A DNA stretch of 7,242 nt from Burkholderiales bacterium (GTDB lineage: Bacteria; Pseudomonadota; Gammaproteobacteria; Burkholderiales; Burkholderiaceae_D): NCBI GenBank assembly GCA_028868455.1, contig JAGWUK010000142.1, forward strand, positions 1 through 7,242. The letters run 5' to 3'. Shown in pieces: positions 1 to 6,381 of the stretch. The first letter of the stretch is position 1. Every line of letters starts with the position of its first letter. Below the pieces are notes generated by a model. That model worked only from the letters and a program-made list of their open reading frames with translations, was not told where the DNA came from and did not search any database. The position numbers were made by a program, and so were the translations under genes.

Positions 1-300
1 TATGGTTTTATTCAGACCAATAACTGTAATACGGCATATTTTGCGATTCAGTTTTCTGGCGTCAATGCCCTGGGAAAAGGCGACTATACAAACGGCTTTG
101 CGCCGAAATGTGCCGTTGCCGATGATCTTGATCACCCACTTGGTGATGCTAACGAATCCCGCCTTTCAGCCGCCCTGAAATACGCGCAAACTGGCACTTG
201 TCCGGTTGCATCGTTCAAAACTAATCCGCCACCAGCCAACAGCCATGTCAAACCAGAGCGTGATCCATATCCCTGGAGAAGGATTCGTTTGATTAAGTAA
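1..300 (+). CDS. S41-family (C-terminal processing-type) peptidase, C-terminal fragment
   Basis: Frame 1 is open from the left edge to a TAA at 298-300, giving the last 99 residues of a protein that starts outside the window. The fragment reads YGFIQTNNCNTAYFAIQFSG near its start, then GDYTNGFAPKC and ADDLDHPLGD, and ends in a proline-rich and basic tail. From memory, this cysteine-containing pattern (YF-I-F-G-NA-G-GDY-GF-P-C followed by DDL-LGD) is the C-terminal region of large S41-family peptidases found in Burkholderiales, many of them exported lipoproteins. The PDZ domain and the Ser/Lys catalytic residues would lie upstream, so activity and localisation cannot be judged here. The gene converges on purM and ends about 50 bp before a terminator hairpin. 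The family call is recognition by eye and moderately sure; that this is the end of a real gene is likely. Confidence 0.68.
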   Translation, partial: YGFIQTNNCNTAYFAIQFSGVNALGKGDYTNGFAPKCAVADDLDHPLGDANESRLSAALKYAQTGTCPVASFKTNPPPANSHVKPERDPYPWRRIRLIK

Positions 301-306
301 GAAATC

Positions 307-338
307 CTGACCGGTCAGAAATCATCAGTGCCGGTCAG
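307..338. repeat. Perfect 12-bp palindrome with a third half-site copy
   Basis: CTGACCGGTCAG at 307-318 is a perfect palindrome lying seven bases after the peptidase stop codon. Its half CCGGTCAG recurs at 331-338. The left half (307-314) can therefore pair either with the adjacent half or with the more distant copy, leaving a 16-nt loop in the second case. No T-run follows, so it is not an intrinsic terminator by itself. It may be a protein-binding site or an upstream part of the transcript-end structure. The function is unknown. Confidence 0.5.
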
Positions 339-348
339 CATAAAAAAC

Positions 349-377
349 AAAAAACGCACAAAAATGTGCGTTTTTTT
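349..377. terminator. Bidirectional intrinsic terminator between the S41 peptidase gene and purM
   Basis: The stem CGCACA (355-360) pairs with TGTGCG (365-370) around an AAAA loop. Flanking A residues (349-354) and T residues (371-376) extend the pairing to about 12 bp. On the plus strand the stem is followed by a run of seven T (371-377). On the minus strand the A-rich stretch at 342-354, interrupted by one C, supplies the matching U-run. The hairpin can therefore stop transcripts arriving from both converging genes, which fits its position between the peptidase stop at 300 and the purM stop at 442. Confidence 0.88.
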
Positions 378-441
378 GTTGGTTGATTAACCATCCGAAT
401 ACGGCCCACCTGATCTGGCCGATGTTCGGTTTATCGCGCCA

Positions 442-1485
442 TTAAACGACAATCGTCTGATGTTCGTTGCCTTCTCGTGCACGGATTTCACCGATGCGCG
501 ATACCGTTTCACCGGCAGCCGTCAATTGCGCCATCGCAGCGTCGGCATTTTCCGGAGAAACAATCACCACCATACCGATGCCGCAGTTGAATACGCGGTG
601 CATTTCTGCATCGGCGACGCCGCCATGTTGTTGCAACCATGTGAATAATGGTGGCATTTGCCATGCGTCTTTATGCAATACGGCCGTCAATTGATCGCCC
701 AATACGCGTGGGACATTTTCCACGAGGCCGCCGCCGGTAATATGCGCCATCCCTTTGACTTCCAGCGTTTGCATCAGCGCCAGCAAAGGCTTGACGTAGA
801 TACGTGTTGGCGCCATCAATGCGTCGCCAAGGCTGCGTCCGTGAAAATCAGCATTCAGATCAGGATTGGCAACTTCAATGATTTTGCGCACCAGCGAAAA
901 TCCGTTCGAATGAATGCCGGACGAAGCGAGACCCAATATCACGTCACCGGGTTGAATTTTGCTGCCGTCGATGATTTTGGACTTTTCCACCGCACCAACG
1001 GCAAAGCCTGCCAGATCATATTCACCATCAGGATACATGGACGGCATTTCCGCAGTTTCGCCACCGATCAAGGCACATCCAGCCTGTTCACAACCAAAGG
1101 CAACACCTTTGATCACATCGGTTGCCGCAGCCACGTCCAGTTTTCCACATGCAAAATAATCGAGGAAAAATAATGGTTCTGCACCTTGCACCAGAATATC
1201 GTTGACACTCATGGCGACCAGATCAATCCCTACGGTATCGTGTTTATTCAGATGAAAAGCCAGTTTCAGCTTGGTGCCGACGCCATCAGTACCGGATACA
1301 AGCACCGGTTCTTTGTACTTTTTACTCACTTCAAACATGGCGCCAAATCCGCCGATGCCAGCCATGACGCCTTCGCGCATGGTGCGTTTAGCGAAAGGTT
1401 TAATCGCGTCGACCAAAGCGTCGCCAGCGACCATATCGACACCAGCGTCAGCGTAAGAGAGAGAAACAGGGGTAGAAGTGCTCAT
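442..1485 (-). CDS. purM: Phosphoribosylformylglycinamidine cyclo-ligase (AIR synthetase)
   Basis: This enzyme (EC 6.3.3.1) closes the imidazole ring in purine synthesis in the cytoplasm: FGAM + ATP gives AIR + ADP + phosphate. The 347-residue product matches the usual PurM length. The glycine-rich nucleotide-binding loop [12 protein letters not shown] is at residues 64-75, the conserved [12 protein letters not shown] at 85-96, [12 protein letters not shown] at 141-152 and [13 protein letters not shown] at 248-260. I chose the ATG at 1485, giving N-terminus [11 protein letters not shown], because related betaproteobacterial proteins begin this way. An in-frame TTG at 1497 would add four residues, and neither start has a clear Shine-Dalgarno sequence. 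The gene stands alone: no purN lies downstream, unlike the purMN pair of E. coli, and a terminator follows. It is divergent from the permease gene and shares a 154-bp upstream region with it. Confidence 0.97.
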   Translation of the reverse strand: MSTSTPVSLSYADAGVDMVAGDALVDAIKPFAKRTMREGVMAGIGGFGAMFEVSKKYKEPVLVSGTDGVGTKLKLAFHLNKHDTVGIDLVAMSVNDILVQGAEPLFFLDYFACGKLDVAAATDVIKGVAFGCEQAGCALIGGETAEMPSMYPDGEYDLAGFAVGAVEKSKIIDGSKIQPGDVILGLASSGIHSNGFSLVRKIIEVANPDLNADFHGRSLGDALMAPTRIYVKPLLALMQTLEVKGMAHITGGGLVENVPRVLGDQLTAVLHKDAWQMPPLFTWLQQHGGVADAEMHRVFNCGIGMVVIVSPENADAAMAQLTAAGETVSRIGEIRAREGNEHQTIVV

Positions 1486-1514
1486 GATATTCGGCAATAG
1501 GGGCAGTGAGGCGG

Positions 1515-1560
1515 TAAAATAGGAAAATTGCCAAGAATGACCGGCAAAACCGCTATTTTA
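1515..1560. promoter_or_regulatory. Imperfect 46-bp dyad in the divergent purM/permease intergenic region
   Basis: TAAAATAG (1515-1522) is exactly complementary to CTATTTTA (1553-1560), and the inner TTGCC (1528-1532) is complementary to GGCAA (1543-1547). Both pairs share the same centre, between 1537 and 1538. Nested arms with a common axis in the control region of two divergent genes suggest an operator or a looped protein-binding site that also contains AT-rich promoter elements. I cannot place a convincing -35/-10 pair for either gene. A TTGACA lies at 1588-1593 on the plus strand, but there is no good -10 at the right distance. The regulatory role is inference. Confidence 0.35.
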
Positions 1561-1639
1561 ACAAATCGACCGCGCCGCGACCGTTTTTTGACAGCACGAC
1601 GCATCCAAATTGACGTTTGATCATTATTCAGCACAGAAA

Positions 1640-2725
1640 ATGCCATTTTCTTTTACCTCAGAACAAAAGCAAACCATGCTCTGGATCGCGGTCGCTTTTG
1701 CATTGCTGATCTTGTTATCGCTGCTTGGCCCTGTGCTCATGCCATTCATCGTCGCGGCCATTCTTGCCTATGTGCTCAATCCCTGGGTAGACAAGTTGTG
1801 CGCGTGGCGATTTCGCCGTTATTCTTTGCCACGCTCGCTGGCCGCAACATTACTGATTGTCTTACTGATTACGGCGATCCTGATGATGATGCTGATCATC
1901 GTACCGATATTACAAAAAGAAATTCCCTTGTTTCAGGATCAGATTCCGCGTTTTCTGGACAAACTGAATCAGACCATCACGCCGATGCTGAAGGAATTAG
2001 GCATTACGGTGAGTCTGGACGGCGCTGGTATCAAAACCATGCTGACCAAACAGCTGGCCACCAGCGGTGACGTGATAGGCAAAGCAGTTCTGTCTTCAAT
2101 ACGCGTCGGCGGAACGGCAGTATTGGGCATGCTGGCGAATCTGTTACTGATTCCCATTGTGCTGTTTTATTTGCTGATTGACTGGCACTCACTGATTAAG
2201 CGTCTGGCAAATTTCATTCCACGCCGCTGGTTGCAACCGACAACGGCTGCCGTGACCGAAGTCGACGACATTCTGGCGCAATATCTGCGCGGCCAGATTC
2301 TGGTCATGATTACACTGGCGACATATTATTCCGTGGCGCTCAGTATTGCGCGCTTCGAACTGGCGCTGCCGGTCGGCATCATCACCGGGTTTCTGGTGTT
2401 TATTCCCTATCTCGGCTACGGGCTGGGACTGGTACTGGCACTGATGGGTGCGGCACTGCAATTCGACAGTTTCAGCGGTATTTTCTGGGTTGCGTTCGTG
2501 TACGGTATTGGTCAGCTGCTGGAATCATTTTTCCTGACGCCGCGTCTGGTCGGTGAGCGCATTGGTCTGCATCCGCTGACTGTGATTTTTGCCCTGATGG
2601 CCTTTGGCCAGTTATTCGGTTTTATCGGCGTTCTGGTGGCACTACCCGCTTCTGCCATCGTCTCTGTTGCCGTGAAATATTTGCGTGCCTCGTATCTTAA
2701 TAGCCCTTTTTATCGTCAGTCATGA
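1640..2725 (+). CDS. AI-2E family (PerM/TqsA-like) inner-membrane permease
   Basis: The 361-residue product is a polytopic inner-membrane protein of the AI-2E transporter family (formerly UPF0118). Hydrophobic segments lie at about 12-48 (two helices), 66-91, 158-180, 219-236, 243-272, 279-299 and 309-345. A soluble stretch at about 92-157 separates the N-terminal and C-terminal helix groups, as is usual in the family. Family signatures include RGQ (217-219), IPYLGYG (255-261) and a C-terminal block with PRLVGERIGLHPL (301-313) and GVLVALPASA (330-339). Relatives include E. coli PerM, of unknown substrate, and TqsA, linked to autoinducer-2 export; the substrate here cannot be read from sequence. 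I chose the ATG at 1640 over a TTG at 1610 because MPFSFTSEQKQ reads like the family N-terminus; neither start has a strong ribosome site. The gene ends in a 4-bp ATGA overlap with hda. Confidence 0.9.
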   Translation: MPFSFTSEQKQTMLWIAVAFALLILLSLLGPVLMPFIVAAILAYVLNPWVDKLCAWRFRRYSLPRSLAATLLIVLLITAILMMMLIIVPILQKEIPLFQDQIPRFLDKLNQTITPMLKELGITVSLDGAGIKTMLTKQLATSGDVIGKAVLSSIRVGGTAVLGMLANLLLIPIVLFYLLIDWHSLIKRLANFIPRRWLQPTTAAVTEVDDILAQYLRGQILVMITLATYYSVALSIARFELALPVGIITGFLVFIPYLGYGLGLVLALMGAALQFDSFSGIFWVAFVYGIGQLLESFFLTPRLVGERIGLHPLTVIFALMAFGQLFGFIGVLVALPASAIVSVAVKYLRASYLNSPFYRQS

Positions 2726-3396
2726 GGCAATTATTGCTGGATCTGGATGCGCATAAACTGCCATCTCTGGACACTTTTGTAGTCGGTCAAAATGCTGAAC
2801 TGGCGCAATTGCTAAGTCTGTTCTCTTGCCGGACGCCCAGTCAGTATGGCGAGCGCTCGGTCTATTTGTGGGGCGAAGCCGGTGCCGGAAAAACGCATTT
2901 ACTGCACGCTTTGGCCAACAGCGATTCGGCACGTTATATCGCTGCTGACGCATCAGAATCCGCGTTTGATTTCGATCCGGAGGTCAGCCTGTATTTACTG
3001 GATGATTGTGATCAGTTGCCGCCACTGAACCAGATCGCCGCCTTTAATTTATTCAACGAAGCACGCGCAAACGGTGGCTTTCTGGTCGCCGCCGGCAATC
3101 ATCCGCCGATGATTCTGAACGTGCGTGACGACCTGCGTACGCGGTTTGGCTGGGGTTTGATCTACCAAGTGCATGGCCTGACCGATGAAGATAAAATTGA
3201 CGCGCTGGAACGTGCCGCCAGTGCACGAGGAATACACCTGTCGTCTGGCGTGTTACCCTATCTGATTACGCATTATCGGCGCGATATGAGCTCTCTTTCT
3301 GACATGCTGGAACAACTTGACCATTATTCACTGGAAACAAAGCGCCCGATTACCCTGCCGTTATTACGCGAATTATTGCTACAAAAACAGCCCTGA
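2722..3396 (+). CDS. hda: DnaA regulatory inactivator Hda
   Basis: Hda is a DnaA-related AAA+ protein. Bound to the DNA-loaded sliding clamp, it stimulates hydrolysis of ATP on DnaA and so prevents re-initiation of replication (the RIDA system). The 224-residue product has an N-terminal clamp-binding motif QLLLDL at 3-8, Walker A GEAGAGKT at 51-58 and Walker B LYLLDD at 90-95. A sensor-1 region AAGNHPP lies at 123-129. R141 in LRTRFGWG is the probable arginine finger, and RRDM at 186-189 is the probable sensor-2 arginine region. It has no DNA-binding domain IV, which separates it from DnaA. The start ATG overlaps the permease stop (ATGA) with no Shine-Dalgarno sequence, suggesting translation coupled to the permease gene. 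From memory, hda lies near perM and purM in several gammaproteobacteria too. The loader protein DnaC is an alternative family, but the clamp motif favours Hda. Confidence 0.93.
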   Translation: MRQLLLDLDAHKLPSLDTFVVGQNAELAQLLSLFSCRTPSQYGERSVYLWGEAGAGKTHLLHALANSDSARYIAADASESAFDFDPEVSLYLLDDCDQLPPLNQIAAFNLFNEARANGGFLVAAGNHPPMILNVRDDLRTRFGWGLIYQVHGLTDEDKIDALERAASARGIHLSSGVLPYLITHYRRDMSSLSDMLEQLDHYSLETKRPITLPLLRELLLQKQP

Positions 3397-3420
3397 ATTT
3401 CGACTACCATACCTTGACGC

Positions 3421-4098
3421 ATGAGCAATATCGCCTTATTCGACCTTGACCACACACTGATCCCGATTGATTCCGATTATGAATGGGGACAGTTTTTATG
3501 CCGCATCGGCGCCGTTGACGCAGAACAGTTTGCACGCCGCAACGCTGATTTTTTTGCCCAATACCAGGCGGGAACCTTAGACCCTGTCGAATACCTGGAA
3601 TTTGCACTCGGCACGCTTTCGCAATTCCCGCGCCAACAGCTTGACAGCATGCATGCGCAATTTATGCAGGAAGTCATCGACCCCGTGCTATTGCCAGCCG
3701 CACGCGATTTGTTGCAACGACATCAGGAGCAAGGCGATCTGGTCGCGATCATCACGGCGACCAATCGTTTTGTGACCGAACCGATCGCCCGCGCGCTCGG
3801 CGTGCCGCATTTACTGGCAGCCGAACCCGAATTGAACTCCGCTGGCGACATCACCGGCAAATTAATTGGCGTACCGACGTCTGGCATAGGCAAGGTTGTC
3901 CATTTGCAGCAATGGCTGGCACAGCAAGGCAAGCAACTCAGCGACTTTGGCAACAGCCATTTTTACAGCGACTCGCATAACGATATTCCTTTACTGGAAA
4001 AAGTCACGCATCCGGTCGCGACCAACCCGAATGCCCAGTTAAGCGCCCATGCGCTGGCGCGCGGTTGGCCTCAACTTCATTTGTTCGGCAAGCAATGA
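3421..4098 (+). CDS. HAD-superfamily subfamily IB phosphatase (SerB-like), substrate unknown
   Basis: The 225-residue protein carries all four HAD motifs. Motif I is DLDHT at 8-12, with D8 the expected nucleophile and D10 the general acid. Motif II is T112 in IITATN, motif III is K158, and motif IV is SDSHNDIPLL at 183-192 with D184 and D188 binding Mg2+. The helical cap between motifs I and II (about 15-95) is typical of subfamily IB, the group of phosphoserine phosphatase. Such proteins are sometimes annotated as histidinol-phosphatase or SerB-like, but nothing here fixes the substrate. An in-frame TGA at 3415-3417 makes the ATG at 3421 the first possible ATG start. It lies 24 bp after hda, with no obvious Shine-Dalgarno sequence. 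The 3' end overlaps pcnB by ATGA. The family is sure; the reaction is not. Confidence 0.9.
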   Translation: MSNIALFDLDHTLIPIDSDYEWGQFLCRIGAVDAEQFARRNADFFAQYQAGTLDPVEYLEFALGTLSQFPRQQLDSMHAQFMQEVIDPVLLPAARDLLQRHQEQGDLVAIITATNRFVTEPIARALGVPHLLAAEPELNSAGDITGKLIGVPTSGIGKVVHLQQWLAQQGKQLSDFGNSHFYSDSHNDIPLLEKVTHPVATNPNAQLSAHALARGWPQLHLFGKQ

Positions 4099-5459
4099 TC
4101 AAGAAATTCATTCGTAAAATTCTCGGTGTCAGCAACAAGTCCGACCTGGACATTGCCAATCGCAAACCGACGGTATTAGGTCCCAAAGAACATGGCATCG
4201 ATCCGCAACTGGTTTCTGCCAACGCGATCCGCATCACCCAGACTTTGCAGGAAAACGGCTTCAAGGCATTTGTCGTCGGCGGTGCCGTCCGCGACTTGCT
4301 GACTGGCGTTAAACCCAAGGACTTCGATATCGCCACCAATGCCACGCCAGAACAGGTAAAACGCCTGTTCCGGCGCGCATTCATCATAGGCAAGCGATTT
4401 CAGATCGTGCATGTGATGTTTGGTCAGGATTTACTGGAAGTGACAACCTTCCGTGGTGCCGCTACCGATGGCGCACCAAAAGACGAACACGGCCGCGTAC
4501 TGCGCGACAATACTTTCGGCGAACAACATGAGGACGCCGCCCGCCGCGACTTCACCGTCAACGCGATGTATTACGACCCATCCACGCAGACTGTGCTGGA
4601 CTATCACGGCGGGATCAAAGACGTACGCAAGAAAACCTTGCGCATCATCGGCGTGCCGGAAGCGCGCTATCGTGAAGACCCGGTGCGCATGTTGCGCGTG
4701 GTGCGTTTCGCTGCCAAGTTGCAATTTACGATCGATGCCGCCACGCGCGCACCAATTGCCGTCATGGCACCGCTGATCAACAATGTACCGGCCGCCCGTG
4801 TATTCGACGAAATGCTCAAGCTGCTGACCAGTGGTCATGCACTGGCGTGTCTGCAACAACTGCGCAAAGAAGGTTTGCATCACGGGTTGATGCCTTTGCT
4901 GGATGTGGTCCTGGAACAACCGCTCGGCGAAAAATTTGTCACACTGGCGCTGGCCAATACGGACGAACGCGTGCTGCAAGGAAAACCGGTTTCGCCGGGA
5001 TTTTTATTTGCCTCCCTGTTGTGGCATCAGGTCGTCGAAAAATGGGAAGCCTATAAAGCTGCCGGAGAATTCCCGATCCCGGCTTTGCATTTAGCTGCCG
5101 ATGATGTTTTGAACACGCAAACAGATGCGCTGGCGATACAGCGCAAAATCGGCACTGATATGCGCGATATCTGGGCAATGCAACCGCGCTTCGACAAGCG
5201 CATCGGCAAGACGCCATACAAACTGCTGGAACATCCGCGATTGCGCGCCGGATACGATTTCCTGCTGTTGCGCTGCGCGTCAGGTGAAATCGATGCCGAG
5301 ATCGGCGAATGGTGGACAGATTTTATCAATGGCGACGGCGCTGAACGTGAACAGCTGATCAATAGCAAACCCAAGCCAAGTGCTGCTGATGCATCGATCA
5401 AGAAACGTCGCGCTCCGCGCCGCCGTGGCCCACGCAAACCCAAGGCCGAGGAAGCGTAA
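4095..5459 (+). CDS. pcnB: Poly(A) polymerase I
   Basis: The enzyme (EC 2.7.7.19) adds adenosines to RNA 3' ends; in bacteria this mostly promotes decay, and it controls plasmid copy number through decay of the antisense RNA I. The 454-residue protein has the class II nucleotidyltransferase core: FVVGGAVRDLLTG at 59-71, catalytic aspartates D76 and D78 in KDFDIAT, RRDFTVNAM at 150-158 and EDPVRMLRVVRFAAKL at 194-209. The segment IIGKRFQIVHV (97-107) fits the motif described as separating bacterial poly(A) polymerases from CCA-adding enzymes. The last 30 or so residues are rich in Lys, Arg and Pro, a likely RNA-binding tail. I chose the ATG at 4095, which overlaps the HAD stop. A TTG at 4065 would add 10 residues encoded within the HAD gene and lacks support. 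Translation is probably coupled to the HAD gene. Confidence 0.95.
   Translation: MIKKFIRKILGVSNKSDLDIANRKPTVLGPKEHGIDPQLVSANAIRITQTLQENGFKAFVVGGAVRDLLTGVKPKDFDIATNATPEQVKRLFRRAFIIGKRFQIVHVMFGQDLLEVTTFRGAATDGAPKDEHGRVLRDNTFGEQHEDAARRDFTVNAMYYDPSTQTVLDYHGGIKDVRKKTLRIIGVPEARYREDPVRMLRVVRFAAKLQFTIDAATRAPIAVMAPLINNVPAARVFDEMLKLLTSGHALACLQQLRKEGLHHGLMPLLDVVLEQPLGEKFVTLALANTDERVLQGKPVSPGFLFASLLWHQVVEKWEAYKAAGEFPIPALHLAADDVLNTQTDALAIQRKIGTDMRDIWAMQPRFDKRIGKTPYKLLEHPRLRAGYDFLLLRCASGEIDAEIGEWWTDFINGDGAEREQLINSKPKPSAADASIKKRRAPRRRGPRKPKAEEA
5448..5453 (+). promoter_or_regulatory. Ribosome binding site of folK inside the pcnB 3' end
   Basis: GAGGAA at 5448-5453 lies within the last codons of pcnB, eight bases before the folK ATG at 5462. 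It is the only clear Shine-Dalgarno sequence in the 1640-5944 cluster and supports the folK start. Confidence 0.7.
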
Positions 5460-5461
5460 GC

Positions 5462-5944
5462 ATGCCGGCAGTGTATATCGGCATCGGCGCCAATCTTGGC
5501 GCTGCGCAAGACAGCGTACAGCAAGCCATCGCGCGCCTGTGCGCTCTCCCGCAGACGCAGATGCAGGCAAGCTCCGGACTGTACAGCAGTGCGCCGATTG
5601 ATGCTGGCGGTGACGACTACATCAATGCCGTCGTCTGCCTGGAAACGGCACTCGGTGCCGAAGATTTATTGAGGCATTTACAAGCGATCGAACTGGCGTT
5701 TGGCCGCGAACGTCCGTATCGCAACGCGCCGCGCACGCTGGACCTGGATTTGCTTTTGTATGGTGATGAACAGATTGCCACGACAGCGCTGACCGTGCCC
5801 CATCCACGCATGACGGAACGCGCGTTTGTGTTGCTGCCTTTACTGCAAATTGCCCCCGATATCCACATCCCCGGCCGAGGGGCTGCACAAGCCTGGATGG
5901 CCAGCGTCGCCGCTCAAAGAATACAGATCATTTCCATAAATTAA
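5462..5944 (+). CDS. folK: 2-amino-4-hydroxy-6-hydroxymethyldihydropteridine pyrophosphokinase
   Basis: FolK (HPPK, EC 2.7.6.3) transfers pyrophosphate from ATP to 6-hydroxymethyl-7,8-dihydropterin, giving the substrate for dihydropteroate synthase in folate synthesis. The 160-residue length is typical of the single-domain bacterial enzyme. Seen are the N-terminal IGIGANLG (6-13), the pterin-site segment APIDAGGDDYINAV (44-57), FGRER (80-84) and the hallmark RNAPRTLDLDLLLYG (87-101). D94 and D96 in that block are the expected Mg2+ ligands, equivalent to D95 and D97 of E. coli. VPHPRMTERAFVLLPL (112-127) completes the set. The gene starts 2 bp after the pcnB stop and has its own ribosome site, so the two are almost certainly co-transcribed. 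The stop codon runs into an AT-rich hairpin. Confidence 0.96.
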   Translation: MPAVYIGIGANLGAAQDSVQQAIARLCALPQTQMQASSGLYSSAPIDAGGDDYINAVVCLETALGAEDLLRHLQAIELAFGRERPYRNAPRTLDLDLLLYGDEQIATTALTVPHPRMTERAFVLLPLLQIAPDIHIPGRGAAQAWMASVAAQRIQIISIN

Positions 5945-5967
5945 ATATACTCCCCATGAGTATATTT
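5943..5967. repeat. AT-rich inverted repeat after folK, with a C4 tract and ATG at its centre
   Basis: AAATATACTC (5943-5952) pairs perfectly with GAGTATATTT (5958-5967) around the loop CCCAT, starting inside the folK stop codon. As RNA it is a 10-bp, mostly A-U hairpin ending in four U, so at best a weak terminator. As DNA it resembles an operator, with AT-rich inverted arms around a C-rich core. The core with its ATG (TATACTCCCCATG) recurs almost exactly as TATACTCCCATG at the start of the next gene, at 6010-6021. Confidence 0.5.
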
Positions 5968-5976
5968 TAGTCACGC

Positions 5977-6015
5977 GATAATTAAAGCTTTACCATATCA
6001 TTTTTTAGCTATACT
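5977..6015 (+). promoter_or_regulatory. Candidate promoter region of the DUF486 gene
   Basis: Two -10-like hexamers are visible: GATAAT at 5977-5982 and TATACT at 6010-6015, the second only three bases from the ATG. TTTACC at 5989-5994 is a poor -35 candidate for the second, with a 15-nt spacer. Use of TATACT would give a leaderless or nearly leaderless transcript, which would fit the lack of a Shine-Dalgarno sequence before the gene. This is inference from hexamers only. Confidence 0.25.
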
Positions 6016-6018
6016 CCC

Positions 6019-6366
6019 ATGCAAATTCCTATCATCTTGCAAACTGCCGGTTTGTTGATTTTGTCAAATGTATTCATGACAGTGGCCTGGTATGGTCATT
6101 TGAAGAATTTTTCCAGCAAGGCCTGGTGGATTGCGGCGCTGGCCAGCTGGAGTATCGCCCTGTTTGAATATTTGTTGCAGGTGCCAGCGAACCGGATCGG
6201 CTACACTCAATACAGCCTGGCTCAATTAAAGATATTGCAAGAGGCGTTGACGCTGATCGTCTTTGTTCCGTTTGCCATGATTTACATGGGACAACCGTTC
6301 AAGCTCGATTATGTCTGGGCGGGTCTATGTCTGGTCGGCGCCGTGTATTTTATTTTCAGAAGTTAA
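6019..6366 (+). CDS. DUF486 family small four-helix membrane protein
   Basis: The 115-residue product matches what I recall of the DUF486 family, a group of small inner-membrane proteins resembling single-repeat drug/metabolite transporters such as EmrE. No function is established. Hydrophobic segments lie at about 5-25, 35-55, 72-90 and 97-114, predicting four helices. Conserved-looking features are SNVFMTVAWYGHLK (16-29), a charged residue inside helix 2 (E50), QVPANRIG (54-61) between helices 2 and 3, and LKILQEALTL (70-79) at the start of helix 3. The 4-helix size suggests it would work as a dimer, but that is inference. The ATG at 6019 has no Shine-Dalgarno sequence; a -10-like TATACT lies immediately before it. 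The gene sits between folK and panB with gaps of 74 and 136 bp, so it may be its own transcription unit. Confidence 0.85.
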   Translation: MQIPIILQTAGLLILSNVFMTVAWYGHLKNFSSKAWWIAALASWSIALFEYLLQVPANRIGYTQYSLAQLKILQEALTLIVFVPFAMIYMGQPFKLDYVWAGLCLVGAVYFIFRS

Positions 6367-6381
6367 CGCTTCGCCGGCATA

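Noticed and set aside
380..393. Small hairpin TGGTTGATTAACCA downstream of the terminator
   Set aside because: It has only five base pairs and no T-run; too weak to call as a separate element.
658..1173. 171-codon plus-strand open frame
   Set aside because: It lies wholly antisense to purM, whose motifs are intact, and its translation has no recognisable family features.
1588..1627. Possible sigma-70 promoter starting with TTGACA at 1588-1593
   Set aside because: The nearest -10-like hexamers are 22 or more bases away, outside the usual 16-18 nt spacing.
1610..1639. Upstream TTG start for the permease gene
   Set aside because: No ribosome site precedes it, and the added residues look unlike the family N-terminus, which MPFSFTSEQKQ at 1640 matches.
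4065..4094. Upstream TTG start giving pcnB ten extra residues
   Set aside because: The extra residues are encoded within the HAD gene, do not resemble PcnB, and the ATG at 4095 forms a typical ATGA overlap.
4431..4979. 182-codon minus-strand open frame
   Set aside because: It is antisense to the middle of pcnB; it is rich in His, Arg and Gln as expected of a shadow of GC-rich coding sequence.
5051..5524. 157-codon minus-strand open frame spanning the pcnB/folK junction
   Set aside because: It is antisense to two well-supported genes and has no ribosome site or family signature.
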